Source: Anaeramoeba flamelloides (taxonomy: Eukaryota; Metamonada; Anaeramoebidae). Taken from it: a DNA stretch of 64,000 nucleotides. The stretch spans positions 3,749,001 to 3,813,000 of the forward strand of contig JANTQA010000015.1 in the NCBI GenBank assembly GCA_027625915.1. The letters are read 5' to 3'. The translations under genes and the position numbers were made by a program. Positions 1 through 12,101 of the stretch are shown here, piece after piece; position 1 is the first letter of the stretch; each line of letters begins with the position of its first letter. The notes under the pieces were generated by a model, which worked only from the letters and a program-made list of their open reading frames with translations, was not told the origin of the DNA and ran no database searches.

Positions 1-1773
1 ATAGTTAGATAAAGTAAAACAAAAAATATAATCTTTTGATCTGATCATTAATTTCTACCTTGATTTTTTTCTTTATTTTTCAAAAAAACAATTTTTTTTT
101 GAAGATCAGTTTTTTTGCCTGATCAACAAAAATTTTTCTAATTCAAAATAATGATTATTATGGTAAGAATTTATGAAACTATTAAAAGGTAATTAATTTT
201 TAACCACAAGTTTTAGTCAATTATCACGATTAGTAATTTATTATGCATTAAATAATATAATATCATGCTTTCCAATAATATCAGAGATTTTTTAAATGAT
301 AATGTGGATTGAATAAAACGAAAACATCATTTTCTTTAGTTGCAAAATTGAAAGAATATGCAGATAATATTCCAAATATTTTACAAATTTATGATATAAA
401 TCATTTTGAAAAAGTCGACTAACTAACAAAGAAATTTAATTTTTCCTTTAAAAATGCTTTAATTTTCAATATATATATATATATATATTTAGTTCAAGTT
501 GTATAAACTCTTTTAAAACCCTTTATATAAATCTAATCATAATTTTAATAAATTATTTATTCTTAATTTTTATTTATCAATTCAATTGAATTCTCAGGAT
601 TTTTAAGACGTTCTTTTCTTAAATTTAAACAATATTAGTTTAGTTTCTAATAATTAAAAATTAATTCTAAAAAAAATCTGAAATCTAAAAAAAATCTGAA
701 ATTTAAAAAAAAAACAAACAATTTGATAAATTGTCAAAAAATTTGTTAATAGTATCGAAATTATATACAAAGATAAACTCGATTTATTTTTTAAAAGGTT
801 TGATATGGACATAAAAAAAAAAAAAAAAAGACATAAAACCAATATTACAGATGAGTCAATTCTCTTTGACAAGGTGGACAGTGTTCGAAAAATTATTAAT
901 TATTTCAAATACCTTTTATTTTGATATTTAAAATTTTGAATTTGGTTTTTTTTATTAAGAAAATTTATCAAAATTAATGAGCAAAATATAATAAAAATAG
1001 AAAATTACAAGATCATTTTAATGAATTTAGTTTTAACATCTTCTAAAAAACGGGAAATTATTTTGAACTGGAAAAGCAATAAAATTCCCAAATTCAATTC
1101 CAATTATCATTTTTGTTTTTTAAAATTTTTCTCTGGGATTTTAATTATAAATATTAACAAAATCAAAATTATTAGATTTTTTTTTTTTCAGAATTTTTTT
1201 GAGAGGTTAGATATTAAAGAGAAACAATATAATTTTTAATTAAATAGTCACATATTTTAATTTCAGTACATCCAACCCCTTAAATTATTTTTACAATTTG
1301 ATCATGTTTCAAAAATTTTTTACAGTATCCTTTTTTACCCAAATCACAAATAAAATAATTAAAATCTGCTACACATTTTTTTTTAGATTTTTTCAGGCAT
1401 ACAATTTTTGTAAGGAACAATTTTTTTTTTTTTTAAATTGATAATTTAGTGTATCCTCAAAAAGACAATTTTTATTTGTGAATCATAAAATATAAAGATA
1501 CTACAGATAAAAAAAAAATCATTTTACTTGAACAATTTTTTTCTCAATACTCTAAAATCCGTCTTCTCTTCAAATCTTTATCGCTATAATGAATATAATC
1601 TTAATTCGTTTCATTTCAAACATTATTTTTTTAAATTCAACAAATTTCAATGTTTTTTTTTTTTTATTTAAAAATAATATTTTTAAATTCCTTCATTCCA
1701 AAATTTACATACACACATACATTCATTCATTAATTAATTAATTTACTTTTTATTTTAATTTTACCATAAACAG
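1..1773. other. Noncoding DNA upstream of the RasGEF exon
   Basis: No coding exon could be supported here. The stretch is A/T-rich with many mononucleotide runs and a short (AT)n tract at about 470-489. It must contain, or be part of, the intron before the RasGEF exon, because the exon at 1774 opens in mid-codon after a polypyrimidine tract and CAG. The first exon of that gene lies either in this stretch unrecognised or beyond the left edge. The small open frames here (for example 1021-1239) have composition like the surrounding noncoding DNA and were not accepted. Confidence 0.6.
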
Positions 1774-3082
1774 ACAAGAAGAAGATGATCAATCAGAAGA
1801 TATTAATATTTGGGATGAACCAGAAGAAAATGAAACCAACATTCTTTATCTTGACTCTGAAGATAAAACAAACAAAATACTGCATGCGGCAAATTTAAAT
1901 CGGTTAATAATAAAAATCACACATCCAGAAATTAATGATATAAGAATCATGGACGTCTTTTTAATGACTTATCAATCATTCACATCACCTGGTAAACTAT
2001 TATTAAAATTATTTCAAAGATATCAACCGCCAGAAAATTTAAATGAAAGACTTCAAACTCAAACAGAAAAAGAAATTGGACTGGAATTAAGAACGATCAA
2101 ATTAAGAACATTCCATGTATTAAAAAAATGGATTGAAAACCATTTTTCTGATTTTAATGAAGGATTACTTGGGGAAGTCAATGAATTTATTGAAAAAAAT
2201 ATTAATGATCCACAAGAAAAAAATATAATGGAAATTTTAAAAAAATCGATAAAAAATCAGCAAAAAGGGAATAATAAGGAAAAAATAAATCTCCAAACGC
2301 CGCCAGAACCTAAAGTACCAAAGAATATCTTTAGTGAATCATTGACACTTTTTGATATTGATGAGGAAGAAATTGCAAGACAAATTTCGATCATTGATTT
2401 TGAAATTTTTTCCAAAATTAGGCCAGCAGAATTATTAAACTGCGCATGGTCGAAAGAAAAATTAAAACACCGGGCCAAAAATGTATTAAGAATGACCAAA
2501 AGATTTAACACAATGTCTGAATGGGTTGCAACATTAATAATCAAACCGGAAAGGGTCCGCCAAAGGGTGAAAGTTTTAACCAAGTTTATTAATATCGCTC
2601 ACCATCTTCGCAATTTAAAAAATTTCAATTCCCTAATTTCCGTTCTATCGGGGATAAACTCTTCTGCGGTGCATAGACTATCATTCACCTTTGAAGAATT
2701 GAAACCCAGGTTAACAGAGACTTATGAAAAATTGAAAACATTGACTTCGGGTAAGGACAATTACAAAAATTATCGCGAAGTATTAAAAAAATCCGAACTT
2801 CCCTGTATACCCTTTTTGGGCTTTTATCAAACAGATTTAACCTTTATCGAAGATGGCAACCCCGATTATATTGACGGCTTGATAAACTTTTCCAAAAGAT
2901 CTCTCGTTTATGATATAATTTTTGATATCCAAAGTTATCAAGTCAAAAGTTATAATCTTCACCCTGTTTATCAAATCGCACTTTTTTTAAACAAATTCCC
3001 CAGAATGGATAAAAAAACCCTTTATCAGATGTCATTGAAAAGAGAACCTAGAAAGGCAGATCGAAACGATATTAAATTTTAA
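1774..3082 (+). CDS. Ras guanine nucleotide exchange factor, RasGEF_N plus CDC25 catalytic domain (3' exon, partial)
   Basis: Exchanges GDP for GTP on Ras-family GTPases at membranes. The reading frame runs back from the first in-frame ATG (1949) without a stop to a CAG acceptor at 1771-1773, and the extra residues (ILHAANLNRLIIKITHPEI) are typical of the RasGEF_N (LTE) domain, so the exon starts at 1774 and the true start codon is in an unseen upstream exon. RasGEF_N continues through DVFLMTYQSFTSPGKLL. The CDC25 domain fills the C-terminal half: ISIIDFEIFSKIRPAELLN, LISVLSGINSSAVHRLS, PFLGFYQTDLTFIEDGNPDY and INFSKRSLVYDIIFDIQSYQ are the conserved blocks, including the helical-hairpin region. 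The domain looks complete and the stop TAA follows soon after it. Both domains together are the usual SOS/RasGRF/dictyostelid Gef core. Which Ras protein it acts on cannot be told. Confidence 0.93.
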
Positions 3083-4137
3083 TTCTTTTTTTGTTTGTTT
3101 ATTAATTTACTTTTTTTCTTTTTCTGCTTTTTTTTTTATTACTTTTTTGATTACTTTTCTTTTTTTTTTTTTTCTTCTTGAAATATTTGTTTCTTTTTTA
3201 ATTTTGATTTTTTTTATAAAGTTTTATTTTTATTAGGAATTTATTTTGAATAAATCCTATAAATTAATAAATATTTTTTAATTATCAATATTTATCAAAT
3301 TAAACAAATTTATAAAAATGTAAATTAGGTTTATTTTTAATAAAATAAAAGAATAAATTTTTTTTATATTTATTCAATTTTTTCCATTTTTAATTTTTAT
3401 AAAATACCATTTTCTTCAGGAAATTAATTACATTTTGGCAATTTTGGATTTTTTATTGTAATTTTCAATACTGCAATTTTTTTTATTATTTTTTATTATA
3501 TGATTACCTAAAGATATTTAAATTTTGAAATCTAAAGATTATCAGCTACTCTATTTTAGAAAAAGAAAAAATAGTAAATAAGAGCTGAATATTTAATATT
3601 TCAATTTTTTACAACATTTTTTTGATTAAATTTTTAGTTTTATTATATCTTTTTTAGAATCGAGAAATGTTTTTATATGAATGAGTGAAATTAATCAAGA
3701 ATAAACCAAAAAAAAATAGAAATGATCTGGGTGTTTATATTAAATAAATATTTTCACTATTAAAAACAAACAAGATAATTCACACCTCCAAATAAAATTA
3801 CTGGAGAAAGAATGAAAATTAACAAAAAAAATTGATAAAAGTATATTTTTATTAATTTTTTTCTTTTTTATTTTCTTTATTTGGGTGAACCTTAAAAAGA
3901 AAATTATCTAAAATATCATCCCAATTACAATTTAATATTATTTTACAAAATTTTTTTTTAAATCAATTTGTTTTAATGATTATTTTTTCAATATTTTTTA
4001 ATAAAAACAATCGAAAACAAAGAGAATTATTTCCAAGTTAAAAAGAAGTAAATTGAATTGTTATCGACAAACAATAATAAATAAAATTTAACTTTATAAT
4101 AAAAAAAAATCTATTTAAAAAATGAATAATAAAATTA

Positions 4138-4332
4138 CAATCAATTTCACTTTTAGGACACAAACTTTCAATGAAATTTCAGGCACAAAAAAAATCTCAA
4201 ATTAAAGAACAAAATTCAAATTCTACTAAAATAATTTGCAAAAAAAAATTCCAATTTTTGTTCTTTAATTTAGAACTTTTCTTGTTCCTTAAATATCCTT
4301 GAAAGTTTGTGCTTTAAAGGTGAAACTGACTG
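4138..4332. repeat. Family A fold-back MITE, copy 1
   Basis: A ~195-bp near-palindrome. The left end (CAATCAATTTCAC...) is the reverse complement, with mismatches, of the right end (...GTGAAACTGACTG), and the similarity continues inward for about 80 bp around ACACAAACTTTC and TCTCAAATTAAAGAACA. It is flanked on both sides by TA. A TA target duplication and CAGT-type termini are known for Tc1/mariner elements, so a nonautonomous mariner-type origin is inferred. Four more copies lie at 43.4, 49.4, 52.2 and 55.6 kb. Confidence 0.75.
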
Positions 4333-5734
4333 TATAAATAAATGAATATTACACTTATCCTAAGATAATATTGTTGTAATATGTAACAAAAAAAATATAA
4401 TCACTAAATATATATATTAGAAGTAATATTTTAAAAAAATACTTTCGTTACAATTAAGAACCCAATACAATGAAATATATATATATATATATATATATAA
4501 CATGATTCATTTTATTACTTTTTTGAAATAAAAAGTGATTTTTTAGATCGAAATTTGTCACAAAATAAACATTTTTATCGAAGAATTAAAATTAAAGTTT
4601 AGAAATTCAGAAAATTATCAGGAATCAATAATTTACATACAATGATAAGAAAATAACAATTCATGATTTATCTTTCTAATTTATTAATTTATGTTTATCG
4701 GCCCCCTCTGCGTTTTTTGACAATACAATAATTATAAGTGATTTACTTTTTTTTTATATATTTTAAAAAAAGTTTATTGACTCAAGAAAACATTTATTCA
4801 AAAGGTGATTTAGAAAAACAATTCAAAATTTAAAAAGTATAAAAATATGTAATATCAAATTGATGTAGATACCCTATTTATTAGAATTTATTAGTGTGAA
4901 TTATAAAATAATTTTGGGGGTTTAAATGTAAAGCTTTTATTGATAGATTGTAACCTTTGTTTTAGTTAAAAGGTCTCAAAAAATAGAAAAAAAGAAAAAA
5001 ATCAAAAATTTAAAAAAATGATTTCAAGTTTTTAAATTTTAAATACAATTTTTCTTCTAATACCCCTTCAAATAGTTTGAATAACTTTAATTTACCCAGT
5101 CTAAATCTACCCATTTGACTCGAAACAGTTAAAATAGATTATAATAATTCTAATGGAATTCAAATCAGCAAATTAAACCCATATTCAAGCAGAACACTTT
5201 TTCTAAATTTGTGGATTTTAATTCCAAACATAAGTAAAAATGACTTTTTTTGAAATTATTTATAGTTAAGATTTTCCTCTTCATGGGTAAATTGGTTTTA
5301 AAAGTTTAATAATCAGTATTAGATTATTTTGGGTAATAACAGTTTCAGATATCTTTTTTGATTGTGAAAAATATCTAAAAAAAAATTGAAAATTTTTCAT
5401 TTTCACTCACATTGGCCAATTGAAATCCATTTTCCAATTTTGTTAAATTAGAAAATTTTTTATGTATTCGTTCCTTAATTTATGAAATATTCTAATTTTT
5501 TATATTGTTTATATTATATATTAAAAAAATAGAGTAAAATCATTACACTTTCACTAATGAAGTGACAGTATCCCAAGATCCAATTTATGCGCTTTAAAAA
5601 AAATTGAAGTTGTTAAAAAAACTTTAAAATATTTACTAGTCTTTATTGGTTTTTTTTATTATAATTATTAATTAGAAATAATTTTATTTGTTTAAAATAT
5701 TTAAAAATTTTTGGAAATAAAAGTAAAATCTATT

Positions 5735-6370
5735 GATATTTTTGATCTTTCGGTTATTATTAACTCACTGAAATAATTAGGATTGGAATATGTACTTATT
5801 TAGTAATTAAAAATAAAAAGTATTTCTTTTTGGTTTTATGTTGAATTTTATTGGTTTTTAAAAAAATATTTTTGAAATATTTTTAACTTGATTAGTTGGT
5901 TTTTCTAATATTTTTTTGTTCAACAAAAAGAAAAAATAAATTCGAAATCTGAGTCTAATAAAGAAATTATATTTGTTATAAGTTAAAAACCATTATTGTA
6001 ATTTTTTTGAAATTAATTAGATTTTTTACACTGAGTTATTTTATAACTTAATGATTTCATTTTTAAAGTAAATTTCTGTATTTTTCCTTTATGACAATAA
6101 GATTTCTTACTTCTTCAAAGAAAATCATTTTTTTTTGAATTATTTTCAAAAATATGTTTGGATTTGGAGCTTAAAAAAAATGAGAAAAATTACCTAAAAC
6201 TTTTAAAAACAATAATTCATTTTCTGAAAATAACATTAAAAGTCAATCTGGTTTTTTGAAATGGGATTTTTACTTTGTTTTTCGATTTCAAGTTGAGATA
6301 AATTTTTTTTTGAATTTGCTATTAAATTTACTAAAGGATTTTTTTTTAGTTTTGCTATTCCCTTTAGACA
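5735..6370. repeat. Noncoding direct repeat F, copy 1
   Basis: About 640 bp that align collinearly, with many small gaps, to about 57295-57940 in the same orientation. Shared blocks include a GGTTATTATT...CTCACTG stretch near the left end, ACTTTTAAAAACAATAATTC near 6205 and GCTATTAAATYTAC near the right end. No open frame is shared. Both copies lie on the 3' side of a minus-strand gene (TAF9 here). Confidence 0.65.
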
Positions 6371-6529
6371 AAGATCAATTAATTTTCAAATTAATAATGC
6401 ACTCCAATCGTTTTTGTCTTTAGATTTGAATCAAAAATAGAAAGCAATTTCCAATGGATTTAAGGGTCTTGTGTACTTAAAAAAAAAAATAACAAAAAAA
6501 ATAAAAAACAAATAAAAAAGAAATTAGAT

Positions 6530-7036
6530 TTAATTTTCTTTTTCGATCTCCATTTCGTTTTGGTTATTCAGAGTATTTTGTTGTTGTTGTTGTTGTAGTT
6601 GGTTTTCTGTTTGAGTTTTGTTAATTCTTTTCTTTTTTGATTTCTTTTTTTTTTTTGGTGGCTTTGTAATAATACTATAATTAGGCTTAATGGTTGTGTT
6701 ATCATCCTCGGGTAAAATGATCCCATATTTGCCACGAGGGATACGCAAAGGCAAGGAATTTCTTTCTTGTGCTAATTTGAATAAGAAAGGGTTTGGTGGG
6801 ATCTTTTGAAAGTTCATTTCAACATGGTTTTTAATTGCAAGTTTGATGTCTTGCTCATTAATGTTTTCGCTTCTGTTGGCGTGCTTAGCATAGCTGCTTG
6901 CACGATCCAGAACTTCTGATGCATAATTGTGAACAAATTCCCACAATTGCAAAACAACTTGTGGATCGTAATCTTGCACATCCATTGAAGACAAGATATC
7001 TTTGATTGCTCGTGTGTCGTTTGGTACACTTGACAT
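6530..7036 (-). CDS. TAF9: TAF9-like TFIID/SAGA histone-fold subunit
   Basis: A 168-residue protein of the TFIID-31 kDa (TAF9) family, a core subunit of TFIID and SAGA-type complexes that pairs with TAF6 through an H3-like histone fold. The N-terminal ~70 residues match family blocks: DTRAIKDILSSMDVQDYDP, then VLDRASSYAKHANRSENINE and DIKLAIKNHVEMNF. These are the helices of the histone fold, followed by the conserved FLFKLAQERNSLPLR linker and the APNY-like PNYSIIT segment. The C-terminal tail is basic (KKKKKSKKKR) then Q/N-rich, ending in an acidic stretch. The ATG at 7036 fits the usual family start a few residues before the fold. One exon, no frame breaks. Length is close to short protist TAF9 forms. 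Nuclear localisation is inferred from the basic tail. Confidence 0.93.
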   Translation of the reverse strand: MSSVPNDTRAIKDILSSMDVQDYDPQVVLQLWEFVHNYASEVLDRASSYAKHANRSENINEQDIKLAIKNHVEMNFQKIPPNPFLFKLAQERNSLPLRIPRGKYGIILPEDDNTTIKPNYSIITKPPKKKKKSKKKRINKTQTENQLQQQQQQNTLNNQNEMEIEKEN

Positions 7037-7324
7037 TGCGTTTGTGAATTTGAAGAATTTGGTTTGTTTTTGAAATTTTTAATACTAAAATAACAAGATG
7101 AGTTTGGATTATTAACAAAAAAAAAATGAAAAATTTTAATCTATTTTGCTTTGTTCGAATTGGGAAATAATGTGTTGTTTTGGATTTCAAAAATCTTGGA
7201 TATCCTTGGTAGAGTGGTCTTCTGGTTGGTATTTAATTTGTAGACTGTTAACTATTTCTAGAATTTTCATTTGAATCAAAGTTTAAATTATTTTTATTAA
7301 TATTGATTTGATTTTTTTTAACTG

Positions 7325-7776
7325 TTGAGAGAAAAATGTTGGACACAGAAAAATGGTTTGCCACCATTTTTAATTGTGAACATTAGTAAAATTCAAAATC
7401 AAATTCTATTGATAACTAAGTGAATTTTATATAAATACCGGTTTAAAGTTGCTACAAGTTCATTAATATGTGGTGTGTGTAGAATACTCATTTGAATGGT
7501 TGATAACTAAAGTAGATCATGCTATTTTAACAATAATCCAAGTTTTAGTAAAGTTTACTATTAATTCTGGAAATGGCAATTTTTAAATTTGCTTTAGATG
7601 TGAAGAGATAAGGTTTTGAAAAAGTAGAATTACATTAATCGTTATTCTAATAAGTAGATTATTGTTATTTTTTTTAGTTATTTCACAAACAATTGAAATT
7701 AAAAATCATTTTCAGTAATGTTCCCAATTAAAATTACTGTCCAACTATTTTTCTCTGTCCAACATTTTTCTCTCAA
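7325..7776. repeat. Family C TIR element, copy 1 (452 bp)
   Basis: Bounded by 30-bp inverted repeats at 7325-7354 and 7747-7776 that match at 29 of 30 positions; the end reads TTGAGAGAAAAATGTTGGAC. Just inside each end is an AATTG(G)GAACATTA(C)TGAAAATGA-like motif, also inverted, that is shared with the element at 38717-39143. No open frame inside. A clear target duplication was not found. Interpreted as a nonautonomous DNA transposon. Confidence 0.75.
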
Positions 7777-8482
7777 AAGTAATATAAACTTTTGAAAAAA
7801 GTGTGGAATAAAAACTTTGAAAATGAAAATTCAAACTGACTAATTCTACTCTTTTAAATACTTTTGGTGTACTTTATAAAACTTGGGTTACCTCTTTAAA
7901 ACAGTTATATTTCCTTTTTTTTTATATTTCGAGAATTTTACGTTTTTTTTTTTACTTATAATCTTGAAATTATCACTAACTTTTGAATTATCAACCATTT
8001 TTTATTTTAATTAACAAAACAATTTTTGGTCTGTCTTAATTATTAAATAGTATTAATGAAAAACTCCCAAAGAAATAAAAACAGGACATATCAAAAAAAC
8101 GGAACTTTTTGAGATACTTATTGTCTATCTGTTCGTCTGAATTTAAATAAAAATAATTTTTTTTGAATAATTTATTCAAATTTATTTCAGGAAATTTTCA
8201 CCCAGAAAGAAGACAAAATGATAATCAAATACATTTTTTGGTTATTAAATTTAATTTTTAGTTTTGTTAAATATAAAAGTTGACAAAAATAATCAAATGT
8301 TGTGTAGTCATAAAAAAAAATACTATAAAAATCTCAGAAACTAAAAATTTTGAAAAAATTATTTTGCTGTAAATTTAATATTTTTTTTATTATTATAAAA
8401 AAAATTTTATATTAATTTCTTAGGAATTATTAATGAAGGAAATTAGATATTTTTGATCGATCTCGATTAATTAAAGAGTGTT

Positions 8483-8492
8483 GGGGGGGGGG
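8483..8492. repeat. G10 homopolymer tract
   Basis: Ten consecutive G residues in DNA where G runs longer than four are rare. Similar tracts lie at 51934-51944 (G11), 57439-57445 (G7) and 63817-63825 (C9). Function unknown; they may be polymerase-slippage microsatellites. Confidence 0.8.
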
Positions 8493-8510
8493 TATAATAT
8501 ATGACATTAT

Positions 8511-8735
8511 ATATTCGGGTACCAAATGCAACACACTTGGAGGTATTGCAATTGTTTCCTTAAAATTTAAAATAATTGAGTAAAATCTTTGATTTTACTG
8601 TTTCTTTTCAATTTTGGAAAACTAGGGCACTTTTCTTGCGTATTTTTAATTCATCTATAAAAATTATCAATTTTATAAATAAACGGAAAACTCAAGAAAA
8701 GCTTACAGCTATTTTTTTAATTTAAAAAATAAAAA
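8511..8735. repeat. Diffuse repeat family H, copy 1
   Basis: Shares the block TTTAAAATAATTGAGTAAAA followed by TTTGATTTT and a downstream CTAACAG/TTACAG...TTTTTT block with 18786-18985, and the latter block with 19425-19510. The copies are diverged and their limits are uncertain. No coding content. Confidence 0.45.
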
Positions 8736-10792
8736 GAATAACAATTGAATTTACTTTTCATTTCTCAAATTAAAAAAAATATATAGTATTTTTCCAGAAT
8801 TGAAAATTGGATTTTAGATTGTTTCCGAGTCACTCTGAGTGAAATGGGGTTTAATTAAAATTTCATTTGACTACTTCAAATTGGTTAAATTTAACAACGA
8901 TTAAACACAATCATTTGAAAAAAAAATAAAAAAAAAGGTTTATATAGTGCTTGTATAATGTTCATTTATTTCCTTCTTTGGAAATAATTTCAATTGATTC
9001 TATTGCCTCTTTTTTTTACTTTATGTTTTTTTTTATAATTAATTTACACTATCCATTTGGATATTATTGGGGAATTAGTTTATTTTGAGAGAAAAGAATT
9101 GTTAAAAAGAAATTGTACAATACAGAACTCAAATAATAAAATGTAAAAAACTTCTTTTTTTAATATTTCCCTTCCTATGAAAGAAATTTTTTGCTGCTGT
9201 TTTTTTATTAATCTGGCTGAATAAAAAAATATTTAATAATCTATTGATTATTTTTTATAATTTGGTCAATATTCTAAAAAATCGATTTAATTTTTCAATT
9301 TTATCAATTGAAAGTTGAATTTACAAATGATCTAAAATATTTTAATGAATTATGGAATTTTTTTTGTTTTTGTGACTTGAAATTGGAAATTATAAATGAA
9401 AATATGAATGAGTTATTGGGCTAAAATTTTTAATTAAAATATTTATTATAGACTTCCTTTTTTAAAAAAAATATATTAAATTTATTTTTAATGAATATTT
9501 TTTTTGATTATCTTTAATAATGTTCATTATCTTTTAGATAAGATAAAAGAAAATGATTAAAATAAAAAATAATCCCAATTAAGTAAATATGTAATTATTT
9601 GCAGTTTAAGAACTTTTAAACGGGAAAATTGATTTTGAATAAAAGGTTTATCTCATTCAATGTCGATCGATTGGCACCAGCTATAATTTGAAAAAATATC
9701 AAAAAATAAATTTAAATAAAAATAGTTTTCTAAAAAAATTAATATATATTAGATTTTTATCATAAAGTTCAAATTTATTTATTTTCCCCTTCAAAAAATT
9801 CATAGTTTATAATAATGATTTTATTGATATATTGTTTATATATATATTTATATTTATAATGAATTCAGTTAAAAATGATTGTTGTTTTCTTTTCTCAAAA
9901 AATATTTTAATAAATTCATTAATAATTAAAAAATAGGAATTGAATCAAATTCCATTTATTCAAAAAAAAACAAAAAGAATTATAGAAAAACAGTTCTACA
10001 ATTAAGGTTTCTATTAACTATTTGGAATTAATTTTTTTTAAAAAAAATTATTTTTTATTCTTTAAATGTTTTTCACAATCTTACAAAATTTAATTTAAAG
10101 TTAATTTTCAAATAAAAAGATCAAAAATTTCTTTCAACTTTACAAAAAAAAAAATGTAAATTATTAAAATAAATTCTCAAAAACATAATACTAAGAGGAT
10201 AATTAATAATTCAAACTTATTTTATTGTTTTCAATTTTCCCCTGGATGAATCTTCTTTATATTGGGGAGAAGAGTTACAAACCAAAATAATCAAGAGGTA
10301 ATTTGCTAATACTAAGACACTGAAACATGGAAGTATGAGTAACTTAAAAATAAAAACTAAAAAGCCAAAGACTAGAAATGATCAAAGGGTTAAAGAAAAT
10401 CAGATCAAAAAAATAAAAAAATTAGCAACAATTAAATGATGATCCCCAAGTGATCATTCATGATCAATTATCAAATTATATTAAATTAACCAATAGTATC
10501 TTACGTTTAATTTTAGGGGACCTGAATTAAAGACAATATTCTTTTTTTTTTTTTTTTTGATTTTTTACCAATTGCTTCTTATAAACTCTTTTTAAAATTT
10601 CAATTTTTTATCTTTTCCTTTTTTCCTTTTTTTTTTAATTTTTTTTTTAGTTTTTCATTTTAAACAGATAAAAATGTGATTTTGCTTGACTTTCCCTTGA
10701 ACAATCATTGAAATCTATGAGATATACTTAAATTACTTTTGAGGAAATTTAAGTAAAAGCAAATTTAGAATATAATTTACACTTCTTCCATC

Positions 10793-11120
10793 AATAATAA
10801 TTTAAGCTTATTTTATGAATTAAAAATTTGCAATGGTTCATTGACTACCAACTACAATTTTGGTAAACGAATGAAAATTTTGTTCCATTTATTTTGAAAC
10901 CAATAGTAAATCCAAAATAAGTAAAATAAATTATCAAAGAACCTAATCCTAAAAGAGAGAATAATAATTTAAGCTGATTTTAAGAATTAAAAAGTTGAAA
11001 TTTTACATGATTTAAAAATCTTTTTTTAGAAAACTGAATGAAAAATTTTGTTCCATTTATTTTGCAACAAATAGTCATTATAAATTTAATATATTTTGAA
11101 AAAATTATCAAATTAATTGA
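10793..11120. repeat. Two-unit tandem duplication, period about 177 bp
   Basis: AATAATAATTTAAGCT at 10793 recurs at 10970, followed in both units by ATTTTA(T/A)GAATTAAAAA, and about 75 bp later by GAATGAAAA(A)TTTTGTTCCATTTATTTTG. The spacing of the two blocks is nearly the same in each unit, so this is a tandem duplication now partly diverged rather than chance A/T similarity. Noncoding. Confidence 0.65.
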
Positions 11121-12101
11121 TATTCAGAAATTAATTTATAAAAAAAATAATAACATCAAAAAAAGATGATAATTTTGAGAAAAATTTATTTATTCCAAAA
11201 ATCTCATCAAGCAAAAAGTAAAATAAATTTGGTTATATTATTAGAAAAAATGCAAAATATAAAATAATAGTAAATAATTTAATTTTATAGAGTGAAATAT
11301 TTTTGAAAATTCAAAAAGCGTTTTTAAATTAATACAGGCATTTTGTCATTTTATCAATAGGTTTAATCCTAAATGTATATATATATTTGAACATTTCAAA
11401 AAGATTATGTGTGTATCTGTATTTTTATTCTTAAAACTTGACAAAATTATAATAAAAGAATATTTCATGCTTAATCATTCAACGTAAGTAAAAATGTAGA
11501 AACTGTTAATAATTTTGTAATGTTTTGAATTAAGAGGATATTGATACTTTTCCGCTTCTTTTATTTTTGAACTCGTTATGTTTTATTCTTTTTATTTGGG
11601 GAAAATAAAATGGATAAATTATTCAAATTCCATTGTGTCTCCAAGAAAAGTTTAAAAAATTGTTTCCTTACTTTTCAAAGTTTTTTTGATAAACTTGTAT
11701 TTTTTTAATTAATGATGATAATTTCCTGATATGTAACACCCCAAGAGCCAGGTACTTGTCAGTGATATTTGATGTTTTAATATGACAACAAATTTAATTT
11801 AATAAACGATTGAAAATGTTTGATTTTTTTTTGATTTTGGAAAAAGTATTTTCAATTTCTAATTTCTGTTTCATCCTCAAATCACTTCATTTCTTTTGTA
11901 AATACAATAGAATGTTACTTAATATCACACACACATTGGCAAGTTTCCTCTCCCTTGCAGTATTATTGGAAAAATAATCATCCGTTAATTTTTAAAATTC
12001 AAATTTTATCAAAAAAACTTTGAAAATTATTGCATAATTTTTTGCCATTGTGAATTTGTTCTTATTGTTTTTTAATATTCTCATTTGACGGTTGTTGCTT
12101 T

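Larger units (their letters stand above)
3083..6529. other. Intergenic region between convergent RasGEF and TAF9 genes
   Basis: No gene is seen. The interval holds the 3' flanks of both convergent genes, one TA-flanked fold-back element (family A, 4138-4332), an (AT)n microsatellite at about 4475-4499 and one copy of a noncoding direct repeat (family F, about 5735-6370). The remainder is A/T-rich sequence in which nothing was recognised. Confidence 0.7.
7037..12101. other. Intergenic region with inverted-repeat elements and a tandem duplication
   Basis: No gene is recognised in 5 kb. The region contains a 452-bp element with 30-bp inverted ends (family C, 7325-7776), a G10 tract at 8483-8492 followed by a family H repeat (about 8511-8735), and a two-unit tandem repeat with period ~177 bp (10793 to about 11120). 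The rest is A/T-rich DNA with no open frame above noise. Confidence 0.65.

Noticed and set aside
1021-1239. 72-codon open frame starting with ATG upstream of RasGEF, as a first exon
   Set aside because: No splice donor in the needed phase was evident and its content is F/I/K/N noise typical of the spacer.
7200-7275. tRNA-like stretch: TGGTAGAGTGG fits an A box
   Set aside because: No B box (GGTTCRANYCC) at the right distance and no pairing acceptor stem; probably chance.
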